Origin: Cyanoderma ruficeps
Taxonomy: Eukaryota > Chordata > Aves > Passeriformes > Timaliidae
Reading direction: 5' to 3'
DNA: 64,000 bases
Assembly: GCA_008694505.1 (NCBI GenBank)
Contig: VZDJ01000219.1
Coordinates: forward strand, 9,713,089-9,777,088
Shown here piece after piece: positions 23,871 through 36,900 of the stretch. Made by a program: the position numbers and the translations under genes. Position 1 is the first letter of the stretch. Each line of letters starts with the position of its first letter. A model generated the notes under the pieces. The model saw nothing but the letters and a program-made list of their open reading frames with translations, made no database searches and had not been told where the DNA came from.

Positions 23871-26800
23871 TGGGAGCTCCTACCTCTAAAATTTAAGGAA
23901 CGGCCCTTCAGCATTGCTATTTCCAAGACCATGCTGTGAGTAAACCTGATTAACCCCAGACTGTTATTCATTATTCTCTCTTCTGCTTCCATATCACTCA
24001 ATCATCCCAGAAGTGAAAAGGAGCAGTTTGCACAGGCTCGATTTATGAGGTGTCTGGGAGCCTAAGTCTCTCTGGTAGTAATGAGATTTTGAAGCTTAAA
24101 GGCTGTTCAGAGCTTTGGCGCCCAGGCTTATGTTACCAGTAACAGAAGAGAAATATTGTAACACAATTTTTTCCAGAATTGCGACTGTCTTACTTAAATA
24201 TCCACCTTGCCATTTTCCTGGAAGATTTAATGGATGATGAGTTGGTACTGGATATCTGCTAGCCCTAATAAAAAACATTTAGTTGTGCTTTTTTTTTTCT
24301 TTCTCAAGGCAAAAAAGTGTTCCAGAGTTAGAACAAAGCTGCTCACCGGGAACCTTGTTGATTGCATTTGCAATGCCCTTACATTGTTGATCTGTAAGAC
24401 TCCCAAAACTTCTGGGTGTCCCACAGCTGCCGAACCCTTCAGCATCACTGTGGTTTCCCCTCCTTTCAAGAGGGAAGGTGCTGTGCTTCCTTTCTTTTGG
24501 TTGACAATCACCAGGGTCACGCACAGCACCCATATAAACTGATTTAACAGCAAACAGAACTGAAAGGGAAGAGGCGCAGGTAGTTCTTTGTGTGACTTTT
24601 GTATTTGCTATGAGTTTTATGGGACTCTGAGAACGTATGGAGAATATCTATCCCCAGGCTTATGGAAAACCAGTGCATTTCCTCATATTTGGGAAGGCAC
24701 AGGGTTTAAAGGTATCTCATCGTCAGACAGAAAAAGAGAAGAGCCACTCTTAGTGGCTTGGTGGAAAAATGTTCAGTCTGCACATCTCTGGTCCATTTTG
24801 AGGAACATTTATGAGACTTCCAAAAGTGAGTGTGCAGCTCCCACTCTGGCTCTGAGCTCAACAGGTACTTTTCAGGTGAAGTGTTCAGGCTGTGATTTTG
24901 TCTCCAAAGATGTGAGAATCAAGGACTGTGCACTCTGTCAGTGATCCTTTCCAAAGCAATCTACACAGCAATGCAGATGGTGCTTCACAGGTTAAAGAGA
25001 CTGTGCTTGGTGGGGAAAAAGCTCATTTTCCTGAGCATATCCACCCTTACTTTGCTATAAAACTCCCATGTGGTTATCAAGTGCTTTATAGATAACCCAG
25101 CCCTCCAAAGAAAGATGGTCCTCCTCTCCCAGACAGATAAAGAGGAAGACTAAAGTTCTAAAAAAAATTGCAGTGATTTAAACTTTGTGGCATTTCACCC
25201 TGTGCTGTACCAGCAACACATTGTAGGAAGCTCATGAGGCATTTTTGCCTCTTTCCAAATGAAATGCTGTCCTTCCACCCTTTCTCGAGCATTATGTAGA
25301 TTCTTCTCTAAGAGTTGTTATGTCCTTTCTGACAACAATCACCATAATGTCAAGAGCCCTGGAGATCTTAAAAGCCCATTTGAGTCTGCTGCGATGATAA
25401 TTTGAATATTTTTAAACTGCTCATGGATTTTGTACACATTAGCTTGAAGGCTTTTTTTTTCAGACCTTATGCATATTGATTGTGGAGTGGGTGCTTTTCC
25501 TATCTGCTCTTGGCATTTTAAAAGTAGAGGCTAGGAAAGGGTTTCACATAGAAGAAAATGGTAAAAATAGGAAAATATGTAGTTTCCCTGTAAAAGCCAG
25601 GCTGCTGCAGGTGTATCCCTCTGTGGCAGCTAGACTTCTGAGATCTGAAGGCAACTTCAAGATGAAAACTGGGCCCAAAAGACAGGCTCAAAATTAAATG
25701 TGCTCTTTAATCAAAATACCCCTCTTTTGAATTGGTATTGCAGTTTTGTATTTAACTGCAAAGAGAGATTGCCTTGAGTATGTTAAAATACATGCTCTGC
25801 ATCGTTCAGATGGAAAATGCCCAAATTTGAAACACAAACAGCTGTCATGGAAGCATGTGAAAGCTGAAGGGCAGAATGAAAAACCCCACACCCAAATCTG
25901 AAGAGCTGAACAGCCAAAGGCACTTTTCAAACCACAATATTTTCTGACAGCACTTGTATTAATGCTGGCTCTTTATCTAGTTACCTGGCCAAAAAACCAA
26001 GAGGGTTTCTACTTTTCTGCTCTAATGTCAAAATTTTGCTACTGTGCTCTGATCTCTGTTGGGATACTTGAGGCAAAGAAAGGACCAAACGTCCTCAAAT
26101 GAACTTGCTGTGTCACAAAAGGGCTGTAAAGAGCCATTTCTCTTTCTCCTTCCTGACGGAGAGGGGTCCCAAGGCTTGGAGGATGTGCTGCAGCCCATCA
26201 CAGCTGTTTCCATTCGCAGCTTTAGAGGGAGTGGAATGAGTTGTCTGGGCACTGCCCCTTTTCTGGTCGGTAGCATCAATCTGACACTCCATGTGTCCAA
26301 ATTGCTGGTCAAGGTGTTGCTAGAGGTTGTTGTAAATCTGTGTGGATCTGGAGCAGCATGGGATCAGACACCGGGAATATTTCATCCTTTCCTAATGCAA
26401 TGAAGATATTTGCTTCAAAGTGCTTTGTCTTTCTTTGTTGTTCTCTTTCCAAACCTTCCCTGCTGCGTGGGAACTCTTCCTGCACTTTTCATTGGTTGGG
26501 CCTGACCCTCCTGAATCCATCTCAAGTTTACAAACGGATGTCTAGAGGCCAAAATAATGAAATTCTTGGTAGCAACAAATTCTCGTCGCAATCTTGTGGT
26601 TAAACCAGCTTTCTTTTGGGAAATAATGTTTTGATGAAAACCAGAAATTTTTCTTGCCTCACAAGGAGTTACTGATTTTAATGAGATCACTCCCCTCCAG
26701 AAAACTTCTGAAAGTAAAACCTGATCTGCCTTGGATATGTCAAAATAAAGATTTTAATATAAAACTATCGTTATGCCTTTTCATTTATGCTAGTTCGAAT

Positions 26801-29800
26801 ATTTCTGTATTGTTTCAGGTCTGTCATAAATATTACTCAATAGGTTTTGTTAGGTGTGTGTCAAGTTACACTGTGAAATGGAGCCAGAAATAGAACAACA
26901 CTTACATGTTTTCTGACCTTTTCAATAAGTTTTAAGTACAGTTACTACTGAGTAGAGATTGAACTGGATAAGCACCATGAAACCTTTCAGAGAGTTTCTC
27001 ATATAATCAGGGAGAAAGAAGCAGTACTGGAAGCACTACACAAGGAACAGCTGTTTACGATAGTCTGGTGTTTACTTCAAACACTTTTTTAACACATAAA
27101 AAATTATATTGTTTTATAAAAAGCCCTGGAATTCTAGTATTTTTTTTTTCTCACAGCAGCAGATTTCAGTATTTCAGTTATTCCTTCTGATTCAGAAAGA
27201 AAATAATTCTTCAAACTTTAGTGTTTCCAATAAACTCAAAAACCCAACAAACTCTAATAACCATCAATTTTCTGTCTCTTAGGTTGGTTGTGTGCATATT
27301 TGACATCTGAAATGTTCCACAGCCACCTCTGCAAATAGGATCTGGAGACCTTAGTCAGGCAGGACTGCATTTACATACAGAGCAGACAAGCTTTTAAGGG
27401 GTGCATCAACAGACTTCTCATTTTCATGCCAAACAGACAAACTCAGAGGCCCCACACACAGAGGAGAGAGCAGGAAAGGCAGGGCTCAGTTCAGAGAGAA
27501 CCTATTAAATGCTAACAAGATAAATTCAGCACATTCTGACTTTTCTCTCTGTGAACTTTTATGTATGTGTGTAAAGTCTTCTATAAAGCATAGATATGAA
27601 ATTACATATGGGAGAGTTTTCTTTTTCCTGTAGTGTATCCTAGTTCTGAACATAAAATAAGTCTTTAAAAATTAAAATATAAAGACAACCTGCCCACTGT
27701 GGCAAACTGTATTAGTCCATATTTTGAAAGGCAAAAATATGAGTCATGCTTCTGACAGTGCATTAAAACTTTTGTATTACTCCAAAAAGGTCAAAGTTGG
27801 TGTTGTTTGAAAGAAAATCAGTGCTTCTTATCCTCTGTCTGCATTTCCATTTCATTTTTAAGTGTGTGAGGTGACAGCACGAGATTTGTGGGGATTTATC
27901 TGCCAAGATTTGTCTGAATACAACTGATAGTTTCTAATGATTTTGGGAATAGCATTTTAGGCCACTTTCTGCACAATATCTCCTCCTTAAGATTGAGGTC
28001 TTAAATCTCTTCAGTGCAGAGAAAAACAGCAATTCTCCCTTACGCTGCTTCAGTGCAGAAAAATACAAAAACCTTTCTTCCAATGGAAATTTTTAGCTCA
28101 GTGGGATCCTGGCCGAAGGTTTTGTAATAATTTTGCAGTTTTGTATAGGTAGTGTTCCAGAGTAGTGATGGGAAGGGACACAGAATGCATTAGCCTTAAT
28201 TATGTAATTAATTCAACTGTAATCTTTCTTTCAGTAAGAAGCAAGCTGTCATCAGAAAATGTCAAGTTGTTGCACTCAAAACCTTTCCTGGGAAGGCACT
28301 TGCTGAACACTTAGAGACAGATGTGTTGGTGTCAGGGTGGGTTTCTAAGAAGGACAGTGAAAGACTTTGTCGCTTTCCAAGAAAAGCCAGGAGCTGGGTG
28401 CTCTGGGAATGCACACTGAATGCATGACTGCAGGGTCAGCTCTCCATTCCTGCACGCTTCTTAAATTAAATCCAAAGTAGCCACAGGTCTGGCATTTGAA
28501 CTCTTCCTGTGGTGAGCAGATTTGATGTGGAGCTGTCAGAGCCTGACCTGGATTCACCACGAGGGAGCTCTGCCCCTTAGGCTGGGACTCATAAAGCTCT
28601 GGGTCTGCCCAGAGTAACATTCCTATGCAGCCTTTGTTTTAGCTCAAAACTGACCCTGAAGGATTGATGTGCTACAGGAGGCATTTCTCCTCAAGATCTG
28701 AAATTTATTTCAAAGGTAGCTGAGATTCAGGGAAATTCTGGTGAGGATACATTCCCACCAAGGATGGATGAGCAGATACAGTAAACAGAGAGGACTTTGG
28801 AATTTTTTCCAAAGAATAAGCAAAAATTCTTTTCTTCCTTTCTTCTCCCTTATATGACAAAGGCCATTAATAATGACAAGAAAAATGTAAAAAAACTTCA
28901 GCGACTTTCCCCAGGCTGGAAAATGGGTCAGTAATTCAACTTCTGTAAGAATGTGATGTTCATGGCCCCCAGACACCTCTTTGCTCCCTACCTTGCATTA
29001 TTTGTTTCCTTTGCATACTGAAAATGCCCTAAAGTATAAAAAGGAGCATTTAAAAACAACATCTGTTTACGTAATCATGAAAATTGGATTGTTTAGAATA
29101 GTTTTGAAATTATTAAGTGATAGGTAAATATTATCTTCTTTTAGAGTGTTCAGAAGTAGTTCAGAAATACACTTTCAACAATGAAACCCCCCTGCAGCTT
29201 GGAAAGGGAAAATGTAAACAGCTAGGCATTTAAAACAAATAAAAAAGCAGTGGCATCTTATTTACATCTTATTTACATACAAACAAACCAAATATTACAC
29301 ATATTAATTATTTTGCATCTTTAGGAAGCTGTTCCAGTAATTTTACTTTGAAATTTACTCCAAGAAAGGACCTATTGTACTAACACCTGATATCTATGTA
29401 ATTTTCAGCAAAACTGCTTCCATTTTTAAAAACAATCATCATCTTAAGGGCTTGAATCTAACAGGAGCATAAAAGCCCAATTCATGAAAACAGACTTGCA
29501 CTTGTCTCAAGATGCTTACGTCAGAGTCAGGCTCATATTTAAGACTCTCTTTGGACTAGATCTTTTCTGTGTGTAGTTCAGGATGCAGATTTCTACAAGG
29601 AGAAAGAGAAGTCTAATAGGAGAAGCCCAGACGAAGGAGACCGATAAGTAACCAAACTTTTGCAGATGAGACTGATTTTGTTTTGCCTCTAACTGTATTC
29701 AGGAGATGGCAACTTCCTCTTTTCCTTTGAACTCAGTGACAAATGCCTTGTTTTAATGCATCCATTCACCTCTTTATTAGCAAAAATGACAAAACCCAAA

Positions 29801-30003
29801 CAGGACTGCAGCTATGAAAAATCACAAAGTACTTAACTGCATTTGTAAAACGTCAGCATGGGAGATGGTCAGGAAGCTCTTCCTGCCCTCCAGGGAGATG
29901 AGGATGGCTGGGTTTTCCTGCACTGCACTGCACTTTTACACGTGTTCCAGCTGCTGGACTCTGCAGCAGGAGGTATCTCACCACTCCCAGGTTATCCATC
30001 CTT

Positions 30004-30060
30004 TTATATATATATATTTATATATATATAAAAATATATAAAAATATCTATATGCATATA
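30004..30060. repeat. TA-rich simple repeat
   Basis: This is an alternating TA tract broken by TTTA and AAAAA interruptions. Confidence 0.9.
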
Positions 30061-30638
30061 ACTTTCTCCTGGATGTATGGCTGACATTTGCTCAACCTTT
30101 CTCAGGTGCTGCTAATAATCAACCACCACCTGCCACATAAAGTGTGTTATTAAGCTCATTAACATTGATATCCATCTCCCACGAGCCTCATCTGACATAT
30201 ACGGGAGTGTGTGAACATGCTATAAACCCAAGGGAAATAAAAGTGGAAATTTAGGAATTATTATCTATTATGACACCAAGAAAGTGAGGCTTAAGGAGTA
30301 AAGATGATCCACCATTGCTAAAAAATACCATCCCAACCCTGGTTCCCTCAGAGCTGGCCTTCTCCTCACCTTCTGAGTACTCAACTCTCATTTCCATATT
30401 TTTGTGCAGATGTCTTCCATGATTTGAGAAGAATGCTTGTAGTGTTCATTATTGATGTGTCTTGGAGAGAGCAGGAGTGCTTTGTTTACTACTTAATGGC
30501 AAAGTGGTTGGATTCTAAAAGGGGCACGGTTGTTATTATTTAAAGATGAGCGGAAAGCAGGCAGCAAAGAGAAACAACCTGCTCTGAATTCTGCACTGTC
30601 TACAAGACAGTAATAACCTTCTGTCATGGAAGAGAAAT

Positions 30639-30662
30639 GGAGGTAATTAATGCCTTTAAACT
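30639..30662. promoter_or_regulatory. AATTAATG-centred block, copy 1
   Basis: This 24-base block begins GGAGGTAATTAATGCC and continues TTTAAACT. It matches 46589-46612 at 22 of 24 positions; both differences are C/T changes. It contains TAATTA, a homeodomain core. Neither copy is inside a repeat I recognise. A regulatory role is inferred from composition and recurrence only. Confidence 0.3.
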
Positions 30663-32399
30663 CCAGTTAGTAACAGCATCCATTTCTTTCCATTCCTGCC
30701 ACTGTTTAACACCACGAGGCAATACCTGAGCCATGGAGAATGGCAGATCCTGGGACAATTTCGCAGAAAATGTAGTGGAATTGCTCTGGTAAAGTTCTGA
30801 AGATTCAAAACAAATGTGTGTGGCAGCAAAATTCCAACTCATCCTGAGCTCACATTGGCTAACTTAGTGGCTCCGCAGCTTTGTGTATAGAAAGGATCAG
30901 ACTTCTGTGGGGAAAAAAGAAAAAAAACCCAAAACCACGCAGCAATCACAGAGATAAGGAAACGTGAGAGCTTTTATGGAAAACCCAATCTTAGCAAACA
31001 CTTTATCTGCAAAATCTACTAAGTTCTTATTGCAGCAAATACTCTTAGGAAGAGTGCCTCAATTTCATGTAATCCTATAAATAAGGACCATTACTGCTCA
31101 GTGAATTTCTCCCTCTGGTGGGCACAATGTGATAAACAAAAGCTAATATTTCAATCAGAGGATAATCTTTCTATTAGCCAGAAAAATAAGGCCTGGAAAA
31201 TCCCATTGCTCAGGCAGAGGTTTGTCTGAATAAGCTCCCCAGTGTGAGGCTGAACACTCAGGAACTCAGGGGCAGAGAGCTCTCAGTGTCTGTGTGAACA
31301 AATCCTGCAAGCAGGTCGTTCCTAAACACCTCCAGGAGTGTAGGGCTCACCTTTTCACCCTAACTGAAGCCAAAAAAGAGAATATCCTTCTTCTCAGAAC
31401 AAAACCAAAACCCAAACAAAACCCACCACTGACAAAAAGGAACAATGCCACAGTTTCTCTTTCTGTTTGTCGGAACAAAGTGATGTTTTTGTTCAGTTTT
31501 GGGACACGATTTCAATTTGACTGCCTTGTGGCAATTTAAGCTGCAAGAAGGAAGCAGTGCATGGACTGATGATAATCTGAGGAGGGGAATCCTGCCTAGG
31601 AGCCCAGGGAGTTCTATGAACCACCTGCAGCATCAAGACCATATCAGGAAAAATAAAATTATAGTCAGTAAGAAGAGTATTTCAACAATTCTTAGAAGTG
31701 GCATCAGAGAGTAAAGGAAATAAAGATGTTAATTACACACTTTGGCCTGCTTCAAATTTCCTGCCTAGCTGAGTCTAAGTAATCAACTTTCACAACATTC
31801 ATTAAGTCTTTGGCAATGAATTCATACTGTGAGACAAGCACCACAAACAAGCTACCAGAAAAATTATTTGTTTCCACTGACGGCCAGACCAGGGGGAAAT
31901 GTCAGAAAATGCGATGAAGACAGGGCCTGAACTCTACCAGGCAGATAATTCTCCCAAATTGGCTCTCTGTACCAACAATAACTTCAGCCGCCGTTTAAAT
32001 ATGACAGGATTGATCCAGCCAGTGCTAATCCCCCAAATCCCTTCTTCTTCTGCAAACTGCATGACAGCTTAGTGCCTCCAAGTCACTTCTCGGCCAGGGA
32101 GACACAGCAAGTGACTGATTGCAGAGGTTAAATACACTGAATTATTCATGGCTGCTCTCCCTGCAGCCAGTGGGGCTGTGACAGTCACGGGGTTCCTTCT
32201 CGGCTGTCCTGTCACCTCTGTCCTCCTCCCTTTCCCCCAGTGCCAGAATAACAGCAAAGTCCTGTAGCAGATTTTCTGAGAGAAGGAGGGCATGATCTGT
32301 ATTTCGAATAAGACAGTGAACTACCCAGCTGAAGCCCACCTGGCTGAGGCCTGACCCTGAGGCTTGGCCTTGAGGCCCTGAGGCCTTGAAGCTGTTGCA

Positions 32400-32720
32400 A
32401 ATTAAAATTACTTGTGGCACAGCAGAAATTAGATGTTAAGGAATTATTGTTAGATAGTGGGTTTTCTAGAGTGCAATTACTAGTGGGCACGCTTTAGCCA
32501 CCTTAAGAATAAGTTAAACAGTGTGTGTTCGCATTTTTCTGTGTGCTGCATGCCAATGAAAGTGTTGTTTTAACTATAAACTATATTGAACTGTATATAA
32601 CCTGTCATCTTAAGCAGAATAAAAGGAGAACGTGTGATTAACCATATTTATCGGACCTGCGTTGCTCTCGGCTCAACCTCCCATTATTTTTGGGGGTTCC
32701 CTGCTTCAAAGTCCATTCTC
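32400..32720 (+). mobile_element. Endogenous retrovirus LTR-like fragment
   Basis: The sequence has LTR-like organisation: a TATA-like GTATATAAC (about 32592-32600), AATAAA at 32618-32623 and then a U5-like stretch with CGGACCTGCGTTGCTCTCGG (32655-32674). That last phrase is typical of avian endogenous retrovirus LTRs as I know them. I could not define TG...CA ends or a target-site duplication, and there is no gag, pol or env nearby, so at most this is a solo or partial LTR. The boundaries are approximate. Confidence 0.45.
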
Positions 32721-33889
32721 TGGAAGGTTTGGGGGATGTCTTCATAGTTTACCAGTAAATCTCGGGACTGGAGGGTTACTTAAAACATGTGAGGGAAGGT
32801 ACAGTGAGTTGGCTCTGGGGTTCACCCAACCTAAATTTATCTGTGTGCTTCAGCAGACACATTAATCTCCAAATACAGCTCAGTCCCACCAGCCTAAAGC
32901 GTAACCAGGAAGAGCCATCAGGTGTAACATTAATGGTTCCAAAATTTGTTTGTTCTTCAAAGAAAATCTTCATAAAGAATCCCAAATGTGACTTGAACGT
33001 GACGTTGTCAAAAGCTGGACTTCTGTTAGCCAGGTTTTTTTCCCTTAATATTTCAACTAGAGGTCTTTGGTTTTGTATTACGCCCCAGATTTGTGAACAT
33101 GGTGAAACACAGATTACTGCCCATGTAAAAAAAACCCAAACCCCTTTTTATCATGCTGGGGGCTTATCAGACTTTCCTTTTAACTTCCCTTTTGTAGAAG
33201 AAACAAATTAATTTCTTTCTGCTTTACACTGCAGCTTGTCTTCCCCCAAACACTATCATTTTCATGGTATTTAGCAGTTAACAACTATCCTGTAATTTCT
33301 GCAATTTATAAACTGCTCCATGACAATCACCCCCAGCATGTTAATAGAGGGTAGTAATATGCACTATTGATTAAAATTTAAAAAGTATTTCAGAAGACCA
33401 TCTGTGGACGGCAGTATCAGAGTAGAAAAGATCGTAATTTCATCATAAATATATTGTTTTAATTGTTTAGGAATCTCTCCTTTCCTGGCTGAATAATGAC
33501 AGATTTGGTGATGGCAAGAGAGGATTCAGTAGGAAGATGTTGGTTGCCCAGCAGGGACATGGGTAACTCTGTCCAATTCCACAGCCCTCTCAGAGATCAT
33601 GAGGAGGAGCTGGCACAGAGGATGCCCACCCTCCTGTCCTTTCTCTGAGTGGGGAGTGCAGAGATCTCTGAGGATTTGGGACATCCTCATTTTCATCTGA
33701 TGCAAAGGAAAAAATCAACCTCTGTATCCAGACAAAGTCCCCCAGAAACACCAGAACTATCTCAGGATACCCGTGGCCCTAACAAAGGCATTGGCAAATG
33801 TTTCTACTCTTTTTCAAATCTTAATTGGCTCCCTAGAGCCTGTCCAAGTTCAGAATAAATATAACCCCAAACAAAAGGGAAAAAAGCCA

Positions 33890-33906
33890 AACAACAACAA
33901 CAACAA
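33890..33906. repeat. CAA trinucleotide repeat
   Basis: This is five tandem CAA units in an A-rich context. Confidence 0.85.
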
Positions 33907-36900
33907 AGAATCTCAAGACTCAGAAAAGTTGGGGAACAACTTCAGCCATTTTTAGAGCTCGAAAATATTTGCTAATTCCTTTGCACGTCTGCTACCAATA
34001 TCTTTAGGCAAGACATCTTTCCTGGAGCTGTGCTGCCTCAGCCTTTGGTCACACTCTACTAATCTTTCCATGCATGCAGTTCCCCTGAGAACTCCAGGAT
34101 GAGTAACAGAGAAATGTATGTGAATGTATATATGTGAGTGTTCCCGACTCTTCAGATGGGAATAGAATGTGCCGTAAGATGCAGCCAAACGAATTCTCTT
34201 AAAAACAAAATTAAAGCCTGACGCTGGCCAGAGCTACAGAAAGAAAGTCAAGGCACTGACTCAGCCCTGCTGAGCAGGGCTGGGGTGAGCAGGCAGGGGG
34301 CTGTGGCCCAGCACATTCCCCCGTGGTCAGTCACACTGGGGATCCACTGCATCGCTGCTGCTGGAATTACAGCACAGCCAGCCTGGGGCCAGCCATGGAG
34401 AGATTAACTGCTAATGGGCAGATTGCTCTGAATCACTCTGGGTTAAACAGGCTGGAAATGCGGCCAGCTGAGATTTCCCGAGTGGACACAGAGATTGCTC
34501 ACCACGGGAGCAAGACAGAGATGCTTGTGCAGAGAGGAACACAACCGTGGCAGGTTTTGGGGGATCCTTTCCATCCTGGCAGGCACTGTGTGACTTAAAA
34601 TGTATTAGACAAATTATAAGGGAGGAAATAGCATTTCAAAAAACATTTTTTAAAAGGCTGAAATATTCAGACAAAGAGTTATTTGGGAATATGTCTATTA
34701 ATTGTGCAACTACTATGAAATGGGTGTTTGCAGATGAGACAGTGCCCTACAGCCAACACAATGTCTCTGTCTGTGCAACACCATTTTCAGGAAATATTAG
34801 CTGGGCTGCTGCTGTGAAATTTAGACTTTTTAATCAGCAAATCATTTCCTTCCAGTTGTGTGCTGCTGTGCTAAATTGCAGTGCTGAATCCAGAGAAAAT
34901 TCTCGTGGCACTACATGTATGGATTGGAAATTGAAGGCTTCCAGTCTCAGCAATTTCTTGGTCAATCAGGATAACAAAAGCCAGGGTGATTCAGAGTTGG
35001 TACAAAGTGAATTTCCCGTTCAAATACAACACCCCCAGACTTAGCCAGCCCAGGGTGGGTTGTTGTCTGTTTTGTTCATAAAAATTGCCCCATCAAGAAG
35101 ATGAACATTTACCATTAGGGCTCAGCCATTCATTGTGTCTTTACAGTGTAATTGTATTAATCTGGAGACTCCTCTCACTGTTACTGGGCATGGAAATTGG
35201 CAGAGGCACAATTGTCCAGGGATCATGGCTTTACAAGATGGTACAAGTATGACTTTGTTAGATTCAAACTGAAATAAATACTTGTCTCACTAGAAACAGC
35301 AACTAAAAAAGGTTTTTCATATTTTCTAATTCTAGAGGTTTAGAAAACCAACAGTAGGAGCTCAAAACAAAGCATCAGCTTCATGATCAAATCCAGAGGG
35401 AGCAGCTCTTCTTTTCCCCAAGTTAACAGCTCAATACAGAGGGTCTTTTCTTAGCTCAGTTCAATTCCCACATCATCCCGAGACAGTCTGCCCCAATAGC
35501 TCCTGGCTCCACAGCCTGTGAAATATTCCTTAATGAGGGTTTTCCAGTCTAACCTGCTAAAAACCTCCCATTTTCCCATTGATTATTGAACCATTACTTT
35601 TAGCAGGAGCGGGTGTTCTCAGCATTTCCTTCTTTGTTCGACTATATAGACAAAAGCACTCGTAACACTAAAAAATCCAATATATATTTATTTAAAGTAA
35701 TAACCCATAGAGCAATCCATGGTCTTTAGATTATCAAAGTGATGTAAGAATCTAATTTTAATGTAAAATAAGAAAAAATATTCACATAATTTACTTACCA
35801 GAAAGAAGAAACACATACTGTTTTTTTGAGGTAAGAGAAGAGAACTTCCTGGCAGATCCAGTTCACTGTCAGAGATCTGTTCAAAAGCCACATTCCTGAG
35901 TGTCTAAGGCAACACATCCCCTTCCTTTTCCCTACTTGATTCTCACACCCTGACAGAAGGTTTATTTACTGCTTTTTCAGAACCTTCAGTCAGGTTGTTA
36001 TTTTGTTCTTCCAAAGCTGAAAATTCAGGTTCTGGAGGAGCTGGTGCCACTTCCAACCTGAACACAATCAGAGATTTTTTTGTTATGCACAATCAGATCC
36101 TTCTCCTCTTCAGGAATCTTACTTTTATTTTATTCTTATTTATTTGATAAAAAATAAACATTTGGCCTTAAAATGAAATCCTCCTAGCTCAGGTATTTCT
36201 TAGCTGAGCAGTATCAGTCCATAGTGACTACTGCAGCAACAAAGTAAAATCTGTATTTCTCAGAAGAAATATCTTTTTAAAATTTTCCCCAAAGGCTCAA
36301 AAATTGCTGGCAATGAAATATTTTAAATGTTTTGCCCTATGAAAATGGAAGTTAATCACTGTCTCCTTAAGTCATAAACCCAGGGCTGCAGTGGGGCCAT
36401 TTAGAGCTTCTCAGCAAACCTCCCACCCAGGCCTTCAGCCTGTGAATTAATTTCAGATTGCTGCTGAACGTGAGAATGCAGCTCGAGCAATGATGCAGAA
36501 AGGGCTGGAGGCTGTGCCCAGGTTTGTTTTGTGCAGGTGATGGTTGAGTTTAGGTATGGAACTCACAAAGCAGCTGAAATAAATCTCCATTTCCCCCCAA
36601 AACCCGATTTAGCTGAGTGGAAAGGAGGAATGACCACACCAGGTAACGCAGCTGCTCTAGCTTGGCTCAACACAGGCACAGAAAAGTGTAAATAAATTCA
36701 ATCCACAGGTGGGAAACGATTGCCTGGACTGCTTGGGGCTACTGCTGGCTATTCTCTCTCTAGCAGCACTGGAGAATATGTGAGAAATAATCTGTGTTTC
36801 CTGATTATTTCTCACCATTCCTACTTAAACCTTTCGTTCCTACCCACTTTTTTTTGGACATAGTTTGAAAAGTAGTAGAATGGCTTTTTAAAATTGTATT

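Larger units (their letters stand above)
23871..32399. other. Gene desert segment
   Basis: I see no gene or RNA gene. The longest frame (24588-24944, plus, 118 codons) is unrecognised. Simple sequence includes a doubled CATCTTATTTAC at about 29255-29278 and a TA-rich tract at 30004-30060. The block around 30639 shares a 24-base motif with 46589 and is listed separately. A short imperfect CTGAGGC repeat lies at about 32343-32390. Confidence 0.55.

Noticed and set aside
34547..35044. 165-codon plus-strand open frame in the desert
   Set aside because: It is long for AT-rich DNA, but no domain, signal sequence or family is recognisable and no splice context or neighbour supports it. A chance frame is the simplest reading; conservation of the frame would change this.
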